A stretch of 64,000 nucleotides of DNA, from positions 124,001-188,000 of the forward strand of contig NZ_QXFO01000009.1 of assembly GCF_003584105.1 (NCBI RefSeq). The letters run 5' to 3'. This document shows, piece by piece, positions 9,145 to 19,633 of the stretch (position 1 is its first letter; each line of letters opens with the position of its first letter). The notes beneath the pieces were generated by a model. The model was given only the letters and a program-made list of their open reading frames with translations, did no database searches and was not told the origin of the DNA. The DNA comes from Flagellimonas taeanensis. Its GTDB lineage: Bacteria > Bacteroidota > Bacteroidia > Flavobacteriales > Flavobacteriaceae. A program made the translations under genes and the position numbers.

Positions 9145-10992
9145 ATGTGTGGAATAGTAGGTTACATTGGTCATCGGGATGCTTATCCCATAATAATAAA
9201 AGGCCTTCAAAGGCTCGAGTATAGAGGGTACGACAGTGCGGGAATAGCACTTTACGACGGGGAGAACACCCATCTTTCCAAGACCAAGGGGAAAGTGGAT
9301 GACCTCAAGCAAAAGACCGAGTCATCCATTTCAATTTCCGGCAAACTAGGGCTTGGACATACAAGATGGGCCACCCACGGGGTCCCCAACGACGTCAACT
9401 CGCATCCCCATTTTTCCAATTCCGGGGATTTGGTCATCATCCACAACGGTATCATAGAAAATTACGATTCCATCAAACAGGCATTGATCAAGCGTGGCTA
9501 TACGTTTGAATCCGACACAGACACCGAAGTGTTGGTCAACCTTATTGAAGAAGTAAAGAACAAAGAAGGTGTCAAACTGGGTAAGGCCGTGCAGATAGCG
9601 CTCAACCAAGTGGTAGGGGCCTATGCCATTGCTGTTTTTGACAAGAACAAACCCGATGAGATAGTGGTGGCCAAACTGGGAAGTCCATTGGCCATTGGCA
9701 TCGGTGAAAACGAATATTTTATTGCATCGGACGCTTCCCCTTTTATTGAATACACCAACAATGCGATATATCTGGAAGATGAGGAAATGGCCATTGTGAG
9801 GATCGGCAAGGAAATCAAACTACGAAAGATCAAGGACGATGCGATAGCCTACCCTAACATTCTGGAACTTCAACTCAATCTTGAGGAAATTGAAAAAGGA
9901 GGGTACGAGCATTTTATGCTGAAGGAGATTTACGAACAGCCCAGGGCCATATTGGACACCTACAGGGGCCGCTTGTTGGCGGATAAGGGCATCATCAGGA
10001 TGGCGGGTATCGATCAAAACCTGGAAAAGTTCCTGAATGCCAATAGAATCATCATCGTGGCCTGTGGAACATCATGGCATGCCGGACTTGTGGCAGAATA
10101 CATTTTTGAAGACCTGGCCCGTATTCCGGTAGAAGTGGAATATGCCTCCGAATTTAGGTACAGGAACCCGGTCATCACCGAAAAGGACGTGCTCATTGCC
10201 ATATCACAGTCAGGAGAGACCGCCGATACCTTGGCTGCCATCAAATTGGCAAAAGAAAAAGGAGCCTTTGTTTTTGGGGTCTGCAATGTGGTGGGTTCAT
10301 CCATAGCTAGGGAAACCGATGCAGGAGCCTATACCCACGCAGGTCCGGAAATAGGAGTGGCATCGACCAAGGCGTTCACCACCCAAATTACCGTGTTGAC
10401 GCTAATCGCGCTCAAGTTGGCCCACGAGAAAGGAACCTTGTCGCAATCCAAGTACCATGAATATTTGGCTGAATTGGAAAGTGTCCCTTCCAAAGTGGAA
10501 AAAGCGCTTTTGTCCAACCCGATTGTAGAAGAAATCTCGAATATTTATAAGGACTCACCCAATTGTCTTTATCTGGGTAGGGGGTACAATTTTCCAGTCG
10601 CTCTGGAAGGAGCCCTGAAGCTAAAGGAAATCAGCTACATCCATGCAGAGGGATATCCGGCCGCAGAAATGAAGCACGGACCCATTGCCTTGATCGATGA
10701 GCAAATGCCAGTGGTGGTCATTGCTACACGAAAAGGGCACTATGAGAAAGTTGTGAGCAACATTCAGGAAATTAAATCCAGAAAAGGAAGAATCATAGCC
10801 ATTGTCACCGAAGGGGATGTATCCGTTAGGGAATTGGCCGATCACGTGATAGAGGTGCCAGAAACCTCCGAAAGCCTTTCACCGCTTTTGACCACCATAC
10901 CCTTGCAATTGCTGTCCTATCACATTGCCGTGATGCGTGGGTGCAACGTGGACCAGCCAAGAAATTTGGCAAAGTCCGTCACCGTGGAGTGA
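9145..10992 (+). CDS. glmS: glutamine-fructose-6-phosphate aminotransferase
   Basis: GlmS, 615 residues, makes glucosamine-6-phosphate from fructose-6-phosphate and glutamine, the first step toward UDP-GlcNAc for peptidoglycan and LPS. The N-terminal Ntn glutaminase domain begins MCGIVGYIGH, with Cys exposed as nucleophile after Met removal. Two SIS sugar-isomerase domains follow (ACGTSWHAG, SQSGETADTLAA, GRGYNFPVALEGALKLKEISY) and the protein ends in the conserved DQPRNLAKSVTVE. No glmS ribozyme is visible in the short leader. Monocistronic, with its own promoter and a strong terminator. Confidence 0.98.
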   Translation: MCGIVGYIGHRDAYPIIIKGLQRLEYRGYDSAGIALYDGENTHLSKTKGKVDDLKQKTESSISISGKLGLGHTRWATHGVPNDVNSHPHFSNSGDLVIIHNGIIENYDSIKQALIKRGYTFESDTDTEVLVNLIEEVKNKEGVKLGKAVQIALNQVVGAYAIAVFDKNKPDEIVVAKLGSPLAIGIGENEYFIASDASPFIEYTNNAIYLEDEEMAIVRIGKEIKLRKIKDDAIAYPNILELQLNLEEIEKGGYEHFMLKEIYEQPRAILDTYRGRLLADKGIIRMAGIDQNLEKFLNANRIIIVACGTSWHAGLVAEYIFEDLARIPVEVEYASEFRYRNPVITEKDVLIAISQSGETADTLAAIKLAKEKGAFVFGVCNVVGSSIARETDAGAYTHAGPEIGVASTKAFTTQITVLTLIALKLAHEKGTLSQSKYHEYLAELESVPSKVEKALLSNPIVEEISNIYKDSPNCLYLGRGYNFPVALEGALKLKEISYIHAEGYPAAEMKHGPIALIDEQMPVVVIATRKGHYEKVVSNIQEIKSRKGRIIAIVTEGDVSVRELADHVIEVPETSESLSPLLTTIPLQLLSYHIAVMRGCNVDQPRNLAKSVTVE

Positions 10993-11013
10993 TTTTAAGA
11001 CATATTTTCAAAG

Positions 11014-11042
11014 AAAAGGCGCCGATATTGGCGCCTTTTTTA
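11014..11042 (+). terminator. intrinsic terminator after glmS
   Basis: AAAAGGCGCC and GGCGCCTTTT arms with a six-base loop followed by a T tract, 22 nt after the glmS stop. Confidence 0.9.
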
Positions 11043-11083
11043 TTGATACAGTATTTTTGAGCATGGAATTTTGTCAAAAAAGT

Positions 11084-11099
11084 ATTATGCATGCATAAT
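11084..11099 (+). promoter_or_regulatory. perfect 16-bp palindrome upstream of a TonB receptor
   Basis: ATTATGCATGCATAAT is exactly self-complementary. It sits just upstream of a 7/8 -7 box, CATATTTG, at 11106-11113, and downstream of an 8/8 box, TATTTTTG, at 11052-11059. Its position fits an operator for a dimeric regulator of the receptor gene; no regulator is identified. Confidence 0.4.
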
Positions 11100-11197
11100 T
11101 TTTTCCATATTTGTAGAAATCAAATGAAAAAAAATGTATCTTCCACATACATTGCTTAACAGGCACTTAAACCAAATTTAACTCAAATTCATAGCCA

Positions 11198-14014
11198 ATG
11201 AGAAGACTTATGTTCATTTTCCTTATGCTGATTGGTATTGTCTCAAATGCACAGACAACCGTCCAAGGAAAAGTAGTTGATGAAAATAGCCAGCCCATCC
11301 CCGGGGCCAATGTGGTCTTGGTAGGAAAAACCGAAGGAACCGTTACGGACTTCGATGGGAACTTCACTTTCAATACCTCACAGGCCCCACCGTTCCAACT
11401 TAGGATAACGAGTATCGGGTTTTCAGATTTTGTGGCCAATGTCACTTCCAATAACCAGACCCTTTCCATTACCCTAGCCGAAGCCTCTACCCTTTTGGAT
11501 GAGATTGTCATTTCAGCGTCGAGGACACCCGAGCGGATTTTTGAATCCCCGGTTTCCGTGGAGCGTTTTGGACTTAAGGAAATAAAGAACACCACCTCCG
11601 AATCTTTTTACGGAGGCTTGCAGAACCTGAAAGGAGTGGACATCAACACCAACAGTTTGACCTTTCAGTCCATCAACACAAGGGGTTTTGCCACTTTTGC
11701 CAACAATAGGTTTTTGCAATTGGTGGACGGAATGGACAACACCGCGCCCGGTCTCAACTTCGTTTTGGGTAACTTGGTCGGGATGTCCGAACTGGATGTA
11801 CAGAGCGTGGAGATCCTACCTGGGGCCTCCTCTGCCCTATACGGTGCAGGAGCCTTCAATGGTATCCTTTTCATGAACAGTAAAAACCCATTTGATTTTC
11901 AAGGAATAAGTGCCTACGCTAAAGGCGGGGTCACGGTACAGGATGCCGCTGGGAACAACTTTTACAAGGACTTCGGCATACGGGCCGCCCATGCTTTTAG
12001 TGACAAAGTGGCCGTTAAGGCAAACCTATCGGTGTTGACCGGTGAGGATTGGCATGCCAATAGTACAGTGGACCTCAACAACCCTGGCGCCGATCGTTCC
12101 AATCCAGGATATAATGGGCTGAATGTGTATGGTGATGAAGTGGCGACAACTCTGGATTTTGATGACCTTGCTCTTCCAGATCTTCCAGATGGAACAAAGC
12201 AAGCTTTGCCTTCAGGTACGGTAGGGTCTGCATATGTTTCAAGAACAGGTTATGATGAAGCGGATCTGGCTGATTATGGAGCGGAAAGTGTGAAATCGGA
12301 TTTTGCATTGCATTATCGACCCTTTGCCAACGATTTTGAAATCATCCTGAACAGCAGGATTGGTCGTGGAACCACTATTTACCAAGGGGCCAATCGCTAT
12401 GCGGTAAGTGGGTTCACCATGCAACAGCACAAGTTGGAGATCAAGAACAAGAATTTCTTCCTTCGTGGATACATCGTTTCCGAAAATTCCGGTGATGCGT
12501 ATGATACGCGTTTTGCGGCAATCAACATAAATAGATTATGGAAGAGAGATGCCCCAAATCCTGATGATCCAAGTGAAAGGTCGTGGTTTGGAGATTATGC
12601 TGGGACATATATACCTACATTTTTAGGGTTGGTGCAGCAAGGAACATCTCGAGAAGATGCTTCTGTTCAAGCACATGCAGCAGCAAGGGCGTATGCCGAT
12701 CAGGGAAGGTTGATTCCTGGAACTCCTGCCTTTGAAAGTGCGTTCAACCAAGTGACCAACGATGGAAATTTAACTACGGGGGCCAAATTTATCGATAAGA
12801 CCAAGTTCCGCCACATCAATGGAAACTACAACTTTGCCCATTTGATTGATAACTGGGCCGATTTGCAACTGGGAGGTTCTTTCAGGGAGTATGTATTGAA
12901 TTCCAACGGGACCATTTTCACGGATATTGATGGACCCATTTCCTATAACGAATATGGGGCCTATGTGCAGCTTCAGAAAAAATTCTTGGATGATCGGTTG
13001 AAGTTTACCGGTTCTGCCCGTTACGACAAAAACGAGTTCTTTGATGGATTTGTTTCGCCAAGGCTTTCTTTGGCCTATACCGCCGGGGAAAAAAGAAACC
13101 ACAACTTGAGGGTTTCCGTACAGCAAGGTTTCAGAAACCCTACCACCCAAGATTTGTTTATAGGGTTGAATGCGGGCTCTGCAATATTGGTAGGTTCTGC
13201 TCCCACTAATTTGGACAGGGACATTAGAACTTTTAGTATAAGTGAAAGGGCCCAAAATGATTATGGATTACCCGCTACAGTACAAATTACTGGCAGGGCC
13301 GCTTATGAAAATGCTTTCTCCCGTACTTCGGTCCAAAATGGCACTCCACAAGCAGTGAACACACCCTTAGTAAAACCAGAAGAAATCACAGCTTTTGAAG
13401 CTGGGTACAGGGCTCAGTTGGGTCGGTTTACAGTAGACTTGAGTGGATATTACAACAGTTATTCAGATTTCTTGGCCAATACTGTAACCTTGGTGCCTTT
13501 TTATGGTACAGCTGGGGATGGTGCTCTCTCGTTGGCTGCACTCAGGAATAATGATTTTCAGGCTTACCAGACCTATACCAACTCTGATGCAGCTATCAAT
13601 TCGTATGGAGGAACAGTGGGTGTGGACACCAAGATCGGAAATTTTGATTTTGGGGTCAACTATACCTATGCCGAGTTGGACATCGATGAAGGCAAATACC
13701 CAGATTTAAGGACCAATTTCAACACCCCAAAACATAAGGTGAAAGCCTCTTTCGGGAATGCGGCGCTCTTCAAGAACTTTGGCTTTAATGTGAACTACAG
13801 GTGGAGCGACAGCTACTATTGGGAAGCTTCCTTCGCCGATGGGGATATTCCTGCCTTTACCGTTTTGGATGCACAGGTCAACTATGCGGTGCCCAGCATC
13901 AAGTCGGTGTTCAAGGTGGGTGGATCCAACTTGTTGGGTGATGAATATTATACCGCGATCGGCACAGGTAACATAGGTTCCATTTACTATGTTTCTTGGG
14001 CCATAAATCCTTAA
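11198..14014 (+). CDS. TonB-dependent receptor with carboxypeptidase-like N-terminal domain
   Basis: A 938-residue outer-membrane receptor. Signal peptide residues 1-19 (MRRLMFIFLMLIGIVSNAQ); carboxypeptidase-D-like regulatory domain about 20-105 (VQGKVVDENSQPIPGANVVL); plug about 110-230 (LKGVDINTNSLTFQSINTRG, VEILPGASSALYGAGAFNGILF); then the beta-barrel to an aromatic-rich end. It imports a ligand across the outer membrane using TonB energy. No SusD partner or degradative enzyme is adjacent, so the substrate is unknown; a siderophore, vitamin or peptide receptor are all possible. Codon use in part of the barrel (about 12.1-12.7 and 13.2-13.6 kb) looks more AT-rich than the flanks, which could mean divergence in surface loops. 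Own promoter region and strong terminator. Confidence 0.93.
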   Translation: MRRLMFIFLMLIGIVSNAQTTVQGKVVDENSQPIPGANVVLVGKTEGTVTDFDGNFTFNTSQAPPFQLRITSIGFSDFVANVTSNNQTLSITLAEASTLLDEIVISASRTPERIFESPVSVERFGLKEIKNTTSESFYGGLQNLKGVDINTNSLTFQSINTRGFATFANNRFLQLVDGMDNTAPGLNFVLGNLVGMSELDVQSVEILPGASSALYGAGAFNGILFMNSKNPFDFQGISAYAKGGVTVQDAAGNNFYKDFGIRAAHAFSDKVAVKANLSVLTGEDWHANSTVDLNNPGADRSNPGYNGLNVYGDEVATTLDFDDLALPDLPDGTKQALPSGTVGSAYVSRTGYDEADLADYGAESVKSDFALHYRPFANDFEIILNSRIGRGTTIYQGANRYAVSGFTMQQHKLEIKNKNFFLRGYIVSENSGDAYDTRFAAININRLWKRDAPNPDDPSERSWFGDYAGTYIPTFLGLVQQGTSREDASVQAHAAARAYADQGRLIPGTPAFESAFNQVTNDGNLTTGAKFIDKTKFRHINGNYNFAHLIDNWADLQLGGSFREYVLNSNGTIFTDIDGPISYNEYGAYVQLQKKFLDDRLKFTGSARYDKNEFFDGFVSPRLSLAYTAGEKRNHNLRVSVQQGFRNPTTQDLFIGLNAGSAILVGSAPTNLDRDIRTFSISERAQNDYGLPATVQITGRAAYENAFSRTSVQNGTPQAVNTPLVKPEEITAFEAGYRAQLGRFTVDLSGYYNSYSDFLANTVTLVPFYGTAGDGALSLAALRNNDFQAYQTYTNSDAAINSYGGTVGVDTKIGNFDFGVNYTYAELDIDEGKYPDLRTNFNTPKHKVKASFGNAALFKNFGFNVNYRWSDSYYWEASFADGDIPAFTVLDAQVNYAVPSIKSVFKVGGSNLLGDEYYTAIGTGNIGSIYYVSWAINP

Positions 14015-14034
14015 AAAATACGAATGGAATATTT

Positions 14035-15686
<1,652 letters not shown>

Positions 15687-15762
15687 AACAGAATTGAGAC
15701 ACCAGTATTAAGAAGTTAGAATAATCTAAATACTTAAATCTCATATCTCAATACTAGAAAAT

Positions 15763-16041
15763 ATGTATTTAGAAATCGTATCACCTGAAGCCACATTGTT
15801 CGCTGGAGAAGTGACCTCGGTCACCGTTCCAGGAGTAAATGGTGAGTTCCAGATGTTGGAAAACCATGCACCCATTGTCTCCCTATTGCAGGAAGGCAAG
15901 GTGAAGGTGAAGGGCAACATTGTCATTGACGAAGCCTTTCAGGGCAAATTTTCCAAAGGAAGCAACGGAGAAACTGTCTTGGCCATAACCAGCGGTACCG
16001 TTGAAATGAAGGACAACAAAGTGATTGTACTTGCTGATTAA
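15763..16041 (+). CDS. atpC: F1F0 ATP synthase subunit epsilon
   Basis: A 92-residue epsilon subunit consisting of the N-terminal beta sandwich only (MYLEIVSPEATLFAGEVTSVTVPGVNGEFQMLENHAPIVSLL region). It lacks the C-terminal helical hairpin found in E. coli (139 residues), the part that inhibits ATP hydrolysis; short forms of this kind occur in Bacteroidota. Co-transcribed with atpD and closed by a strong terminator. Confidence 0.95.
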   Translation: MYLEIVSPEATLFAGEVTSVTVPGVNGEFQMLENHAPIVSLLQEGKVKVKGNIVIDEAFQGKFSKGSNGETVLAITSGTVEMKDNKVIVLAD

Positions 16042-16060
16042 CGAGTGCAACCATGTACAT

Positions 16061-16093
16061 AAAAAAGGCCGCCCTATTTGGGCGGCCTTTTTT
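16061..16093 (+). terminator. bidirectional terminator between atpC and the GNAT gene
   Basis: AAAAAAGGCCGCCC and GGGCGGCCTTTTTT arms around a short loop. The A tract on the other side lets it also serve the convergent minus-strand gene, whose stop it overlaps. Confidence 0.92.
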
Positions 16094-16622
16094 ATTCCAA
16101 TCCAATCAAGTGCCATTCCCTTCCGCCTGACCAATACACTTTTAAGGTCTCAAAACCAATGGCCGCGTGGGCAGCCAATGATCTTTTGTTCTGTCCGTCC
16201 ACCTCGGTGATGATGGTGTCAAAACCTGTCGGCAGTTTTTCTTTCATCGTCAGGTACAGGTTTCGGAATATTCCTTTTCCACGATGGCTTTTGGCCACAC
16301 AGATCTGTCCCATGGCCATGTAATCCATCCGGTTTCCCCGGATTTCATCAATTTCGGCGAACATGGGTCTTAACACCTCGACAGTATCGCCAAATTTGGG
16401 GTGCATGCACAGTGCGTAACCCACAACGGCATCATTGTCCACGGCAATGATATGGCCACATTCATCGTTCATAGCCTTTAGCTGTTCCAAGGTATGTTCC
16501 ACAGTGACAAAGCCCTCCTTTGCGCTTTCCTCCACGGAAATGTTTTTGGGCAGATTTTCTTGCTGGAGGGCCAGGATCTGTTCCAACTCCTCCAAGGACG
16601 AGGCCTGTTTATAGGAAACCAT
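16092..16622 (-). CDS. GNAT family N-acetyltransferase
   Basis: A 176-residue acetyltransferase. Motif A, which binds the acetyl-CoA pyrophosphate, is QICVAKSHRGKGIFRNLY; motif B appears as NKRSLAAHAAIGFE. The acceptor is unknown. The start is taken at 16622 (MVSYKQASS) because this ATG overlaps the TGA of the upstream M61 peptidase as TGATG, a typical coupled start; a frame start 18 nt further upstream would lie inside that gene. The two genes form an operon. Confidence 0.88.
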   Translation of the reverse strand: MVSYKQASSLEELEQILALQQENLPKNISVEESAKEGFVTVEHTLEQLKAMNDECGHIIAVDNDAVVGYALCMHPKFGDTVEVLRPMFAEIDEIRGNRMDYMAMGQICVAKSHRGKGIFRNLYLTMKEKLPTGFDTIITEVDGQNKRSLAAHAAIGFETLKVYWSGGREWHLIGLE

Positions 16623-18418
16623 CACTCCACCTTGAGCCAATCTTTTCGTTGTTTCAGCATTTTGGGAGCTGGGGTTTGCCCTTTGTCCTCCATCAAGCTG
16701 AACGAATAATCTGGACTGGGGGCCAATGTCATGGTCGTGGTCCTGCGTTCCCCGAACCTGGTATAGTTCACTTGGAGCGGTGTCCCCATTTGGAATTGCT
16801 TCAGGTAGTCCTCGAATTTTTGTCCCTCGGAAAAAGGAACGTCATTGATGTTCAGGATAATGTCACCATTGTCCAGGCCCGCTTTGTAGGTAGGACTTCC
16901 TATTTGGGTGTTCCTCAACAGGCTTGCTCCCAGACCATCGGCATTCATGGACACATAGGTGCCCAAATAAGGGACGTCCTTGGGCTGCTCCAACAGTACG
17001 CCAACAGATGTCAACAAAGAAGCATAATCGGGCATTTCACTTTGGTAGATATACTGATCAAAAAAGGAATCTCCAAAATCCTTTCCTGCATAGTTGTTCA
17101 AGGCATTATGGAGATTTTCAATGGTGTAGGGTACTTCGGGCTTTCCATAGGTTTTCCAGACCGATTTCATAAAATCATCCAGATTCAACCCTTTTCCCCT
17201 TAGGGAAAGGTCCAATGCCAGACCTAGGACACTGCCGTAGGAATAATAGGAAATAAAGGTGTTTTCCCGGTTCACGGGCTCCACGGAGGTAGCAGCGTCG
17301 ACAAACGGGGCCTGATGGCTCATTTCAATCGGGTTGAAAAATTGCAGCGCAGGGGAGTTCCAAACATAATTGAAGGTGCCCGCCAAGCCCTCCACATACT
17401 CCTTCGGGGACATCAATCCTGCACGGCAGAGGATGAGATTGGTATAATAGCTGGTGAATCCTTCGGCGAACCAAAGCTCCCCACTCATGTCCGCGGCCTC
17501 AAAATCGAAAGGTTCCAAGGATTTAGGGCGGATGCGTTCCACGTTCCAAGCGTGGAAAAACTCATGGGAAACGGTTCCGATGTTTCGCTCCATGCCCCCA
17601 TTGCCCAAACTGCGGGTACTGGTCACAATGGTCGAATTTCTGTGCTCCATTCCGTCCCCGGATGCATTTGGGATGTAACACGCCAGAAAAGTATAGGAAC
17701 CATGATCAAAATCGGGGAGTTCCCCATAGACGTCCTTTTCGGCGAGGACCACCTTTTTGACCTTTTCAAAATAAGTGTCCGCTTCGGCTTCCGTGCCGTT
17801 ATGGTGCAGGGCAAGGTTGATGGTCTTTCCATCCACTTCAAAAGAGCGCAGCATAAAATCACTGATCTCTGTGGGACTGTCCATAAAATAATACAGGTTG
17901 GGTGCGGAATAGGTAGTGCCGGAGACCAAGGGCAATTGGGTGGCCACCTTCCAATTGAGGTCTTCCCTCACATCAAAGGTCACCTCGATCTTGCGCTCGC
18001 TCAGTTCCGAAGAAAAGAGGAAGGTTGCGGGAATGTTCAGGTGGGCATGGGTCTCATCGACTTGGGAATAGGTCCCATCTCCCCTATTGGCAAACAGCGT
18101 ATATTCGATTTTTATGGTGCCATCGTGCCCGGACACTTCCCACTCATAAGGATTGGGGCGATGCACCTTCAAGGGTATTCCCTTACTATCCGTGGCCTTA
18201 AGTCCGTACACGTTCTTGGCAAACTCGTGCAGGGCATATCTCCCCGGCGAGGTCCTGCTCATCCGAAAAGAAACCTTGTCCGTCTTCAGTTCGGGGAAAG
18301 TGGCCTGTACCACAGCTTCGTGGTGTGCTGCATTCTCAAAGGAAATGGTGTACGAATTGGTCTGTGCCATCCCTAAAAAGCAGGAAAACAACACCAAAAA
18401 AGAAAAGGAAATCTTCAT
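16622..18418 (-). CDS. M61 family aminopeptidase with PDZ domain
   Basis: A 598-residue secreted peptidase: signal peptide (MKISFSFLVLFSCFLGMAQ), an N-terminal M61 beta domain, the catalytic gluzincin domain with zinc motif HEFFH in TVSHEFFHAWNVERIRP, and a C-terminal PDZ domain (about residues 480-570, SPTYKAGLDNGDIILNINDVPF). Related to glycyl aminopeptidase of Sphingomonas; likely trims peptides in the periplasm. ATG at 18418 is used rather than a TTG two codons upstream. Divergent from bioF and coupled to the GNAT gene downstream. Confidence 0.93.
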   Translation of the reverse strand: MKISFSFLVLFSCFLGMAQTNSYTISFENAAHHEAVVQATFPELKTDKVSFRMSRTSPGRYALHEFAKNVYGLKATDSKGIPLKVHRPNPYEWEVSGHDGTIKIEYTLFANRGDGTYSQVDETHAHLNIPATFLFSSELSERKIEVTFDVREDLNWKVATQLPLVSGTTYSAPNLYYFMDSPTEISDFMLRSFEVDGKTINLALHHNGTEAEADTYFEKVKKVVLAEKDVYGELPDFDHGSYTFLACYIPNASGDGMEHRNSTIVTSTRSLGNGGMERNIGTVSHEFFHAWNVERIRPKSLEPFDFEAADMSGELWFAEGFTSYYTNLILCRAGLMSPKEYVEGLAGTFNYVWNSPALQFFNPIEMSHQAPFVDAATSVEPVNRENTFISYYSYGSVLGLALDLSLRGKGLNLDDFMKSVWKTYGKPEVPYTIENLHNALNNYAGKDFGDSFFDQYIYQSEMPDYASLLTSVGVLLEQPKDVPYLGTYVSMNADGLGASLLRNTQIGSPTYKAGLDNGDIILNINDVPFSEGQKFEDYLKQFQMGTPLQVNYTRFGERRTTTMTLAPSPDYSFSLMEDKGQTPAPKMLKQRKDWLKVE

Positions 18419-18469
18419 TCTCAATACGGTTTATGAAGGACTAAGATACTGTTTAAAAACAGGAAGTAC

Positions 18470-18477
18470 TACATTTG
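18470..18477 (+). promoter_or_regulatory. -7 box TACATTTG of bioF
   Basis: Exact TAnnTTTG match whose last base is only 4 nt before the bioF ATG at 18482. If used, the transcript would start at or very near the ATG, implying a leaderless or near-leaderless message. Confidence 0.5.
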
Positions 18478-18481
18478 CCCT

Positions 18482-19633
18482 ATGGAGAAATTGCCCAAAA
18501 AATTGCAGTCCAAACTTTCGGCACGTAAGGAAAATGGTTCCTTACGCCATTTGCCATTGCAGGGCAACTCCATTGATTTTTCCTCCAACGATTATCTAGG
18601 CCTTGCCAAGAGTGAAAAAATTGCCCAAATGGCACTTGATTTATTGAAAGAGGCTCCCCAAATGAATGGTTCCTCTGGGTCCCGATTGCTCTCGGGCAAC
18701 CATCAGCTTTATGCAAGATTGGAAGATTTTTTGGCCAGCCATCACAACTCTGGGTCCGCTTTGGTGTTCAACTCGGGCTATGATGCCAATATTGGCTTTT
18801 TTTCATCCGTTCCGCAACGGGGCGATATGGTTTTGTATGATGAATTGGTTCATGCCAGCATCCGGGACGGAATCCAGATGGGGAATGCCAAAAGCTACAA
18901 ATTTGCCCATAATGATATTGATGATTTGGCCCGTCATGTTGAGCGCAGTCGAAACATGGACGGCTTGACGGAAATCTATGTCGTCACCGAATCCATTTTT
19001 TCCATGGACGGGGATTCCCCAGATCTAAAGCGTCTGGCAAATTTTTGTGGTCATAACGGCTGTTTTTTAGTGGTGGATGAGGCCCATGCCACCGGAATTT
19101 ATGGAAATGGCCGAGATTTGGTTGCGGAAGAGGGACTGGAACAGGAAGTGTTTGCCCGCATCATCACTTTTGGTAAGGCGATGGGCTGCCATGGCGCGGC
19201 CATTCTTGGAAGCCAACCATTGAAGGAATATCTGGTGAATTTTTCGAGGAGTTTTATCTACACCACGGCACTTCCACCACACACCGTGGCCACCATTTTG
19301 GCGGCGTATCAATATCTTGGCAACGAAGGCGCAGCTATTTCCAAGCAACTACGGGCCAACATTGGGCATTTCAAGCAGGAAATGGAACGTTTGCAAATGA
19401 CTGACAGGTTCATCAAAAGCGATTCGGCCATACAATGTGCCCTGGTCCCTGGAAATGGCAAGGTAAAGGCCATTGCCAAACAATTGCAGACAGCAGGATT
19501 TGATGTAAAACCCATTCTTTCCCCAACGGTGAAGGAAGGGGAGGAACGCTTGCGTTTCTGTCTGCACGCATTCAATACAAAAGAGGAAATAACAAAAGTT
19601 TTGGTATTGTTGAACAATCTCATCAACCCATGA
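18482..19633 (+). CDS. bioF: 8-amino-7-oxononanoate synthase
   Basis: BioF, 383 residues, a PLP enzyme of the alpha-oxoamine synthase family that joins pimeloyl-ACP/CoA and alanine in biotin synthesis. Seen: FSSNDYLGLA, GSSGSRLLSGN, VVDEAHATGIYG and the PLP lysine Lys232 in ITFGKAMGCHGA. Residues about 151-160 (RHVERSRNMD) are encoded by a palindromic repeat also found elsewhere in the window; it sits in the variable loop before VVTESIFSMDGDSP and makes that loop about four residues longer than in E. coli BioF. First gene of bioF-DUF2007-bioD, with ATGA-type overlap to the next gene. Confidence 0.96.
   Translation: MEKLPKKLQSKLSARKENGSLRHLPLQGNSIDFSSNDYLGLAKSEKIAQMALDLLKEAPQMNGSSGSRLLSGNHQLYARLEDFLASHHNSGSALVFNSGYDANIGFFSSVPQRGDMVLYDELVHASIRDGIQMGNAKSYKFAHNDIDDLARHVERSRNMDGLTEIYVVTESIFSMDGDSPDLKRLANFCGHNGCFLVVDEAHATGIYGNGRDLVAEEGLEQEVFARIITFGKAMGCHGAAILGSQPLKEYLVNFSRSFIYTTALPPHTVATILAAYQYLGNEGAAISKQLRANIGHFKQEMERLQMTDRFIKSDSAIQCALVPGNGKVKAIAKQLQTAGFDVKPILSPTVKEGEERLRFCLHAFNTKEEITKVLVLLNNLINP
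18933..18958 (+). repeat. palindromic repeat copy inside bioF
   Basis: Core GAGCGCAGTCGA flanked by CATGTT and AACATG arms, 26 nt. Same core as copies at 24069-24096 and 43271-43345. Read in frame as HVERSRNM without a stop. Confidence 0.8.

Noticed and set aside
12100..13600. More AT-rich blocks within the first TonB receptor, as possible recombined cassettes
   Set aside because: Judged by eye only; the frame is intact, and loop diversification explains it as well. A sliding-window codon analysis would be needed.
17315..18376. Long plus-strand open frame across the M61 peptidase
   Set aside because: Antisense shadow of a gene with an intact HEFFH motif and PDZ domain.
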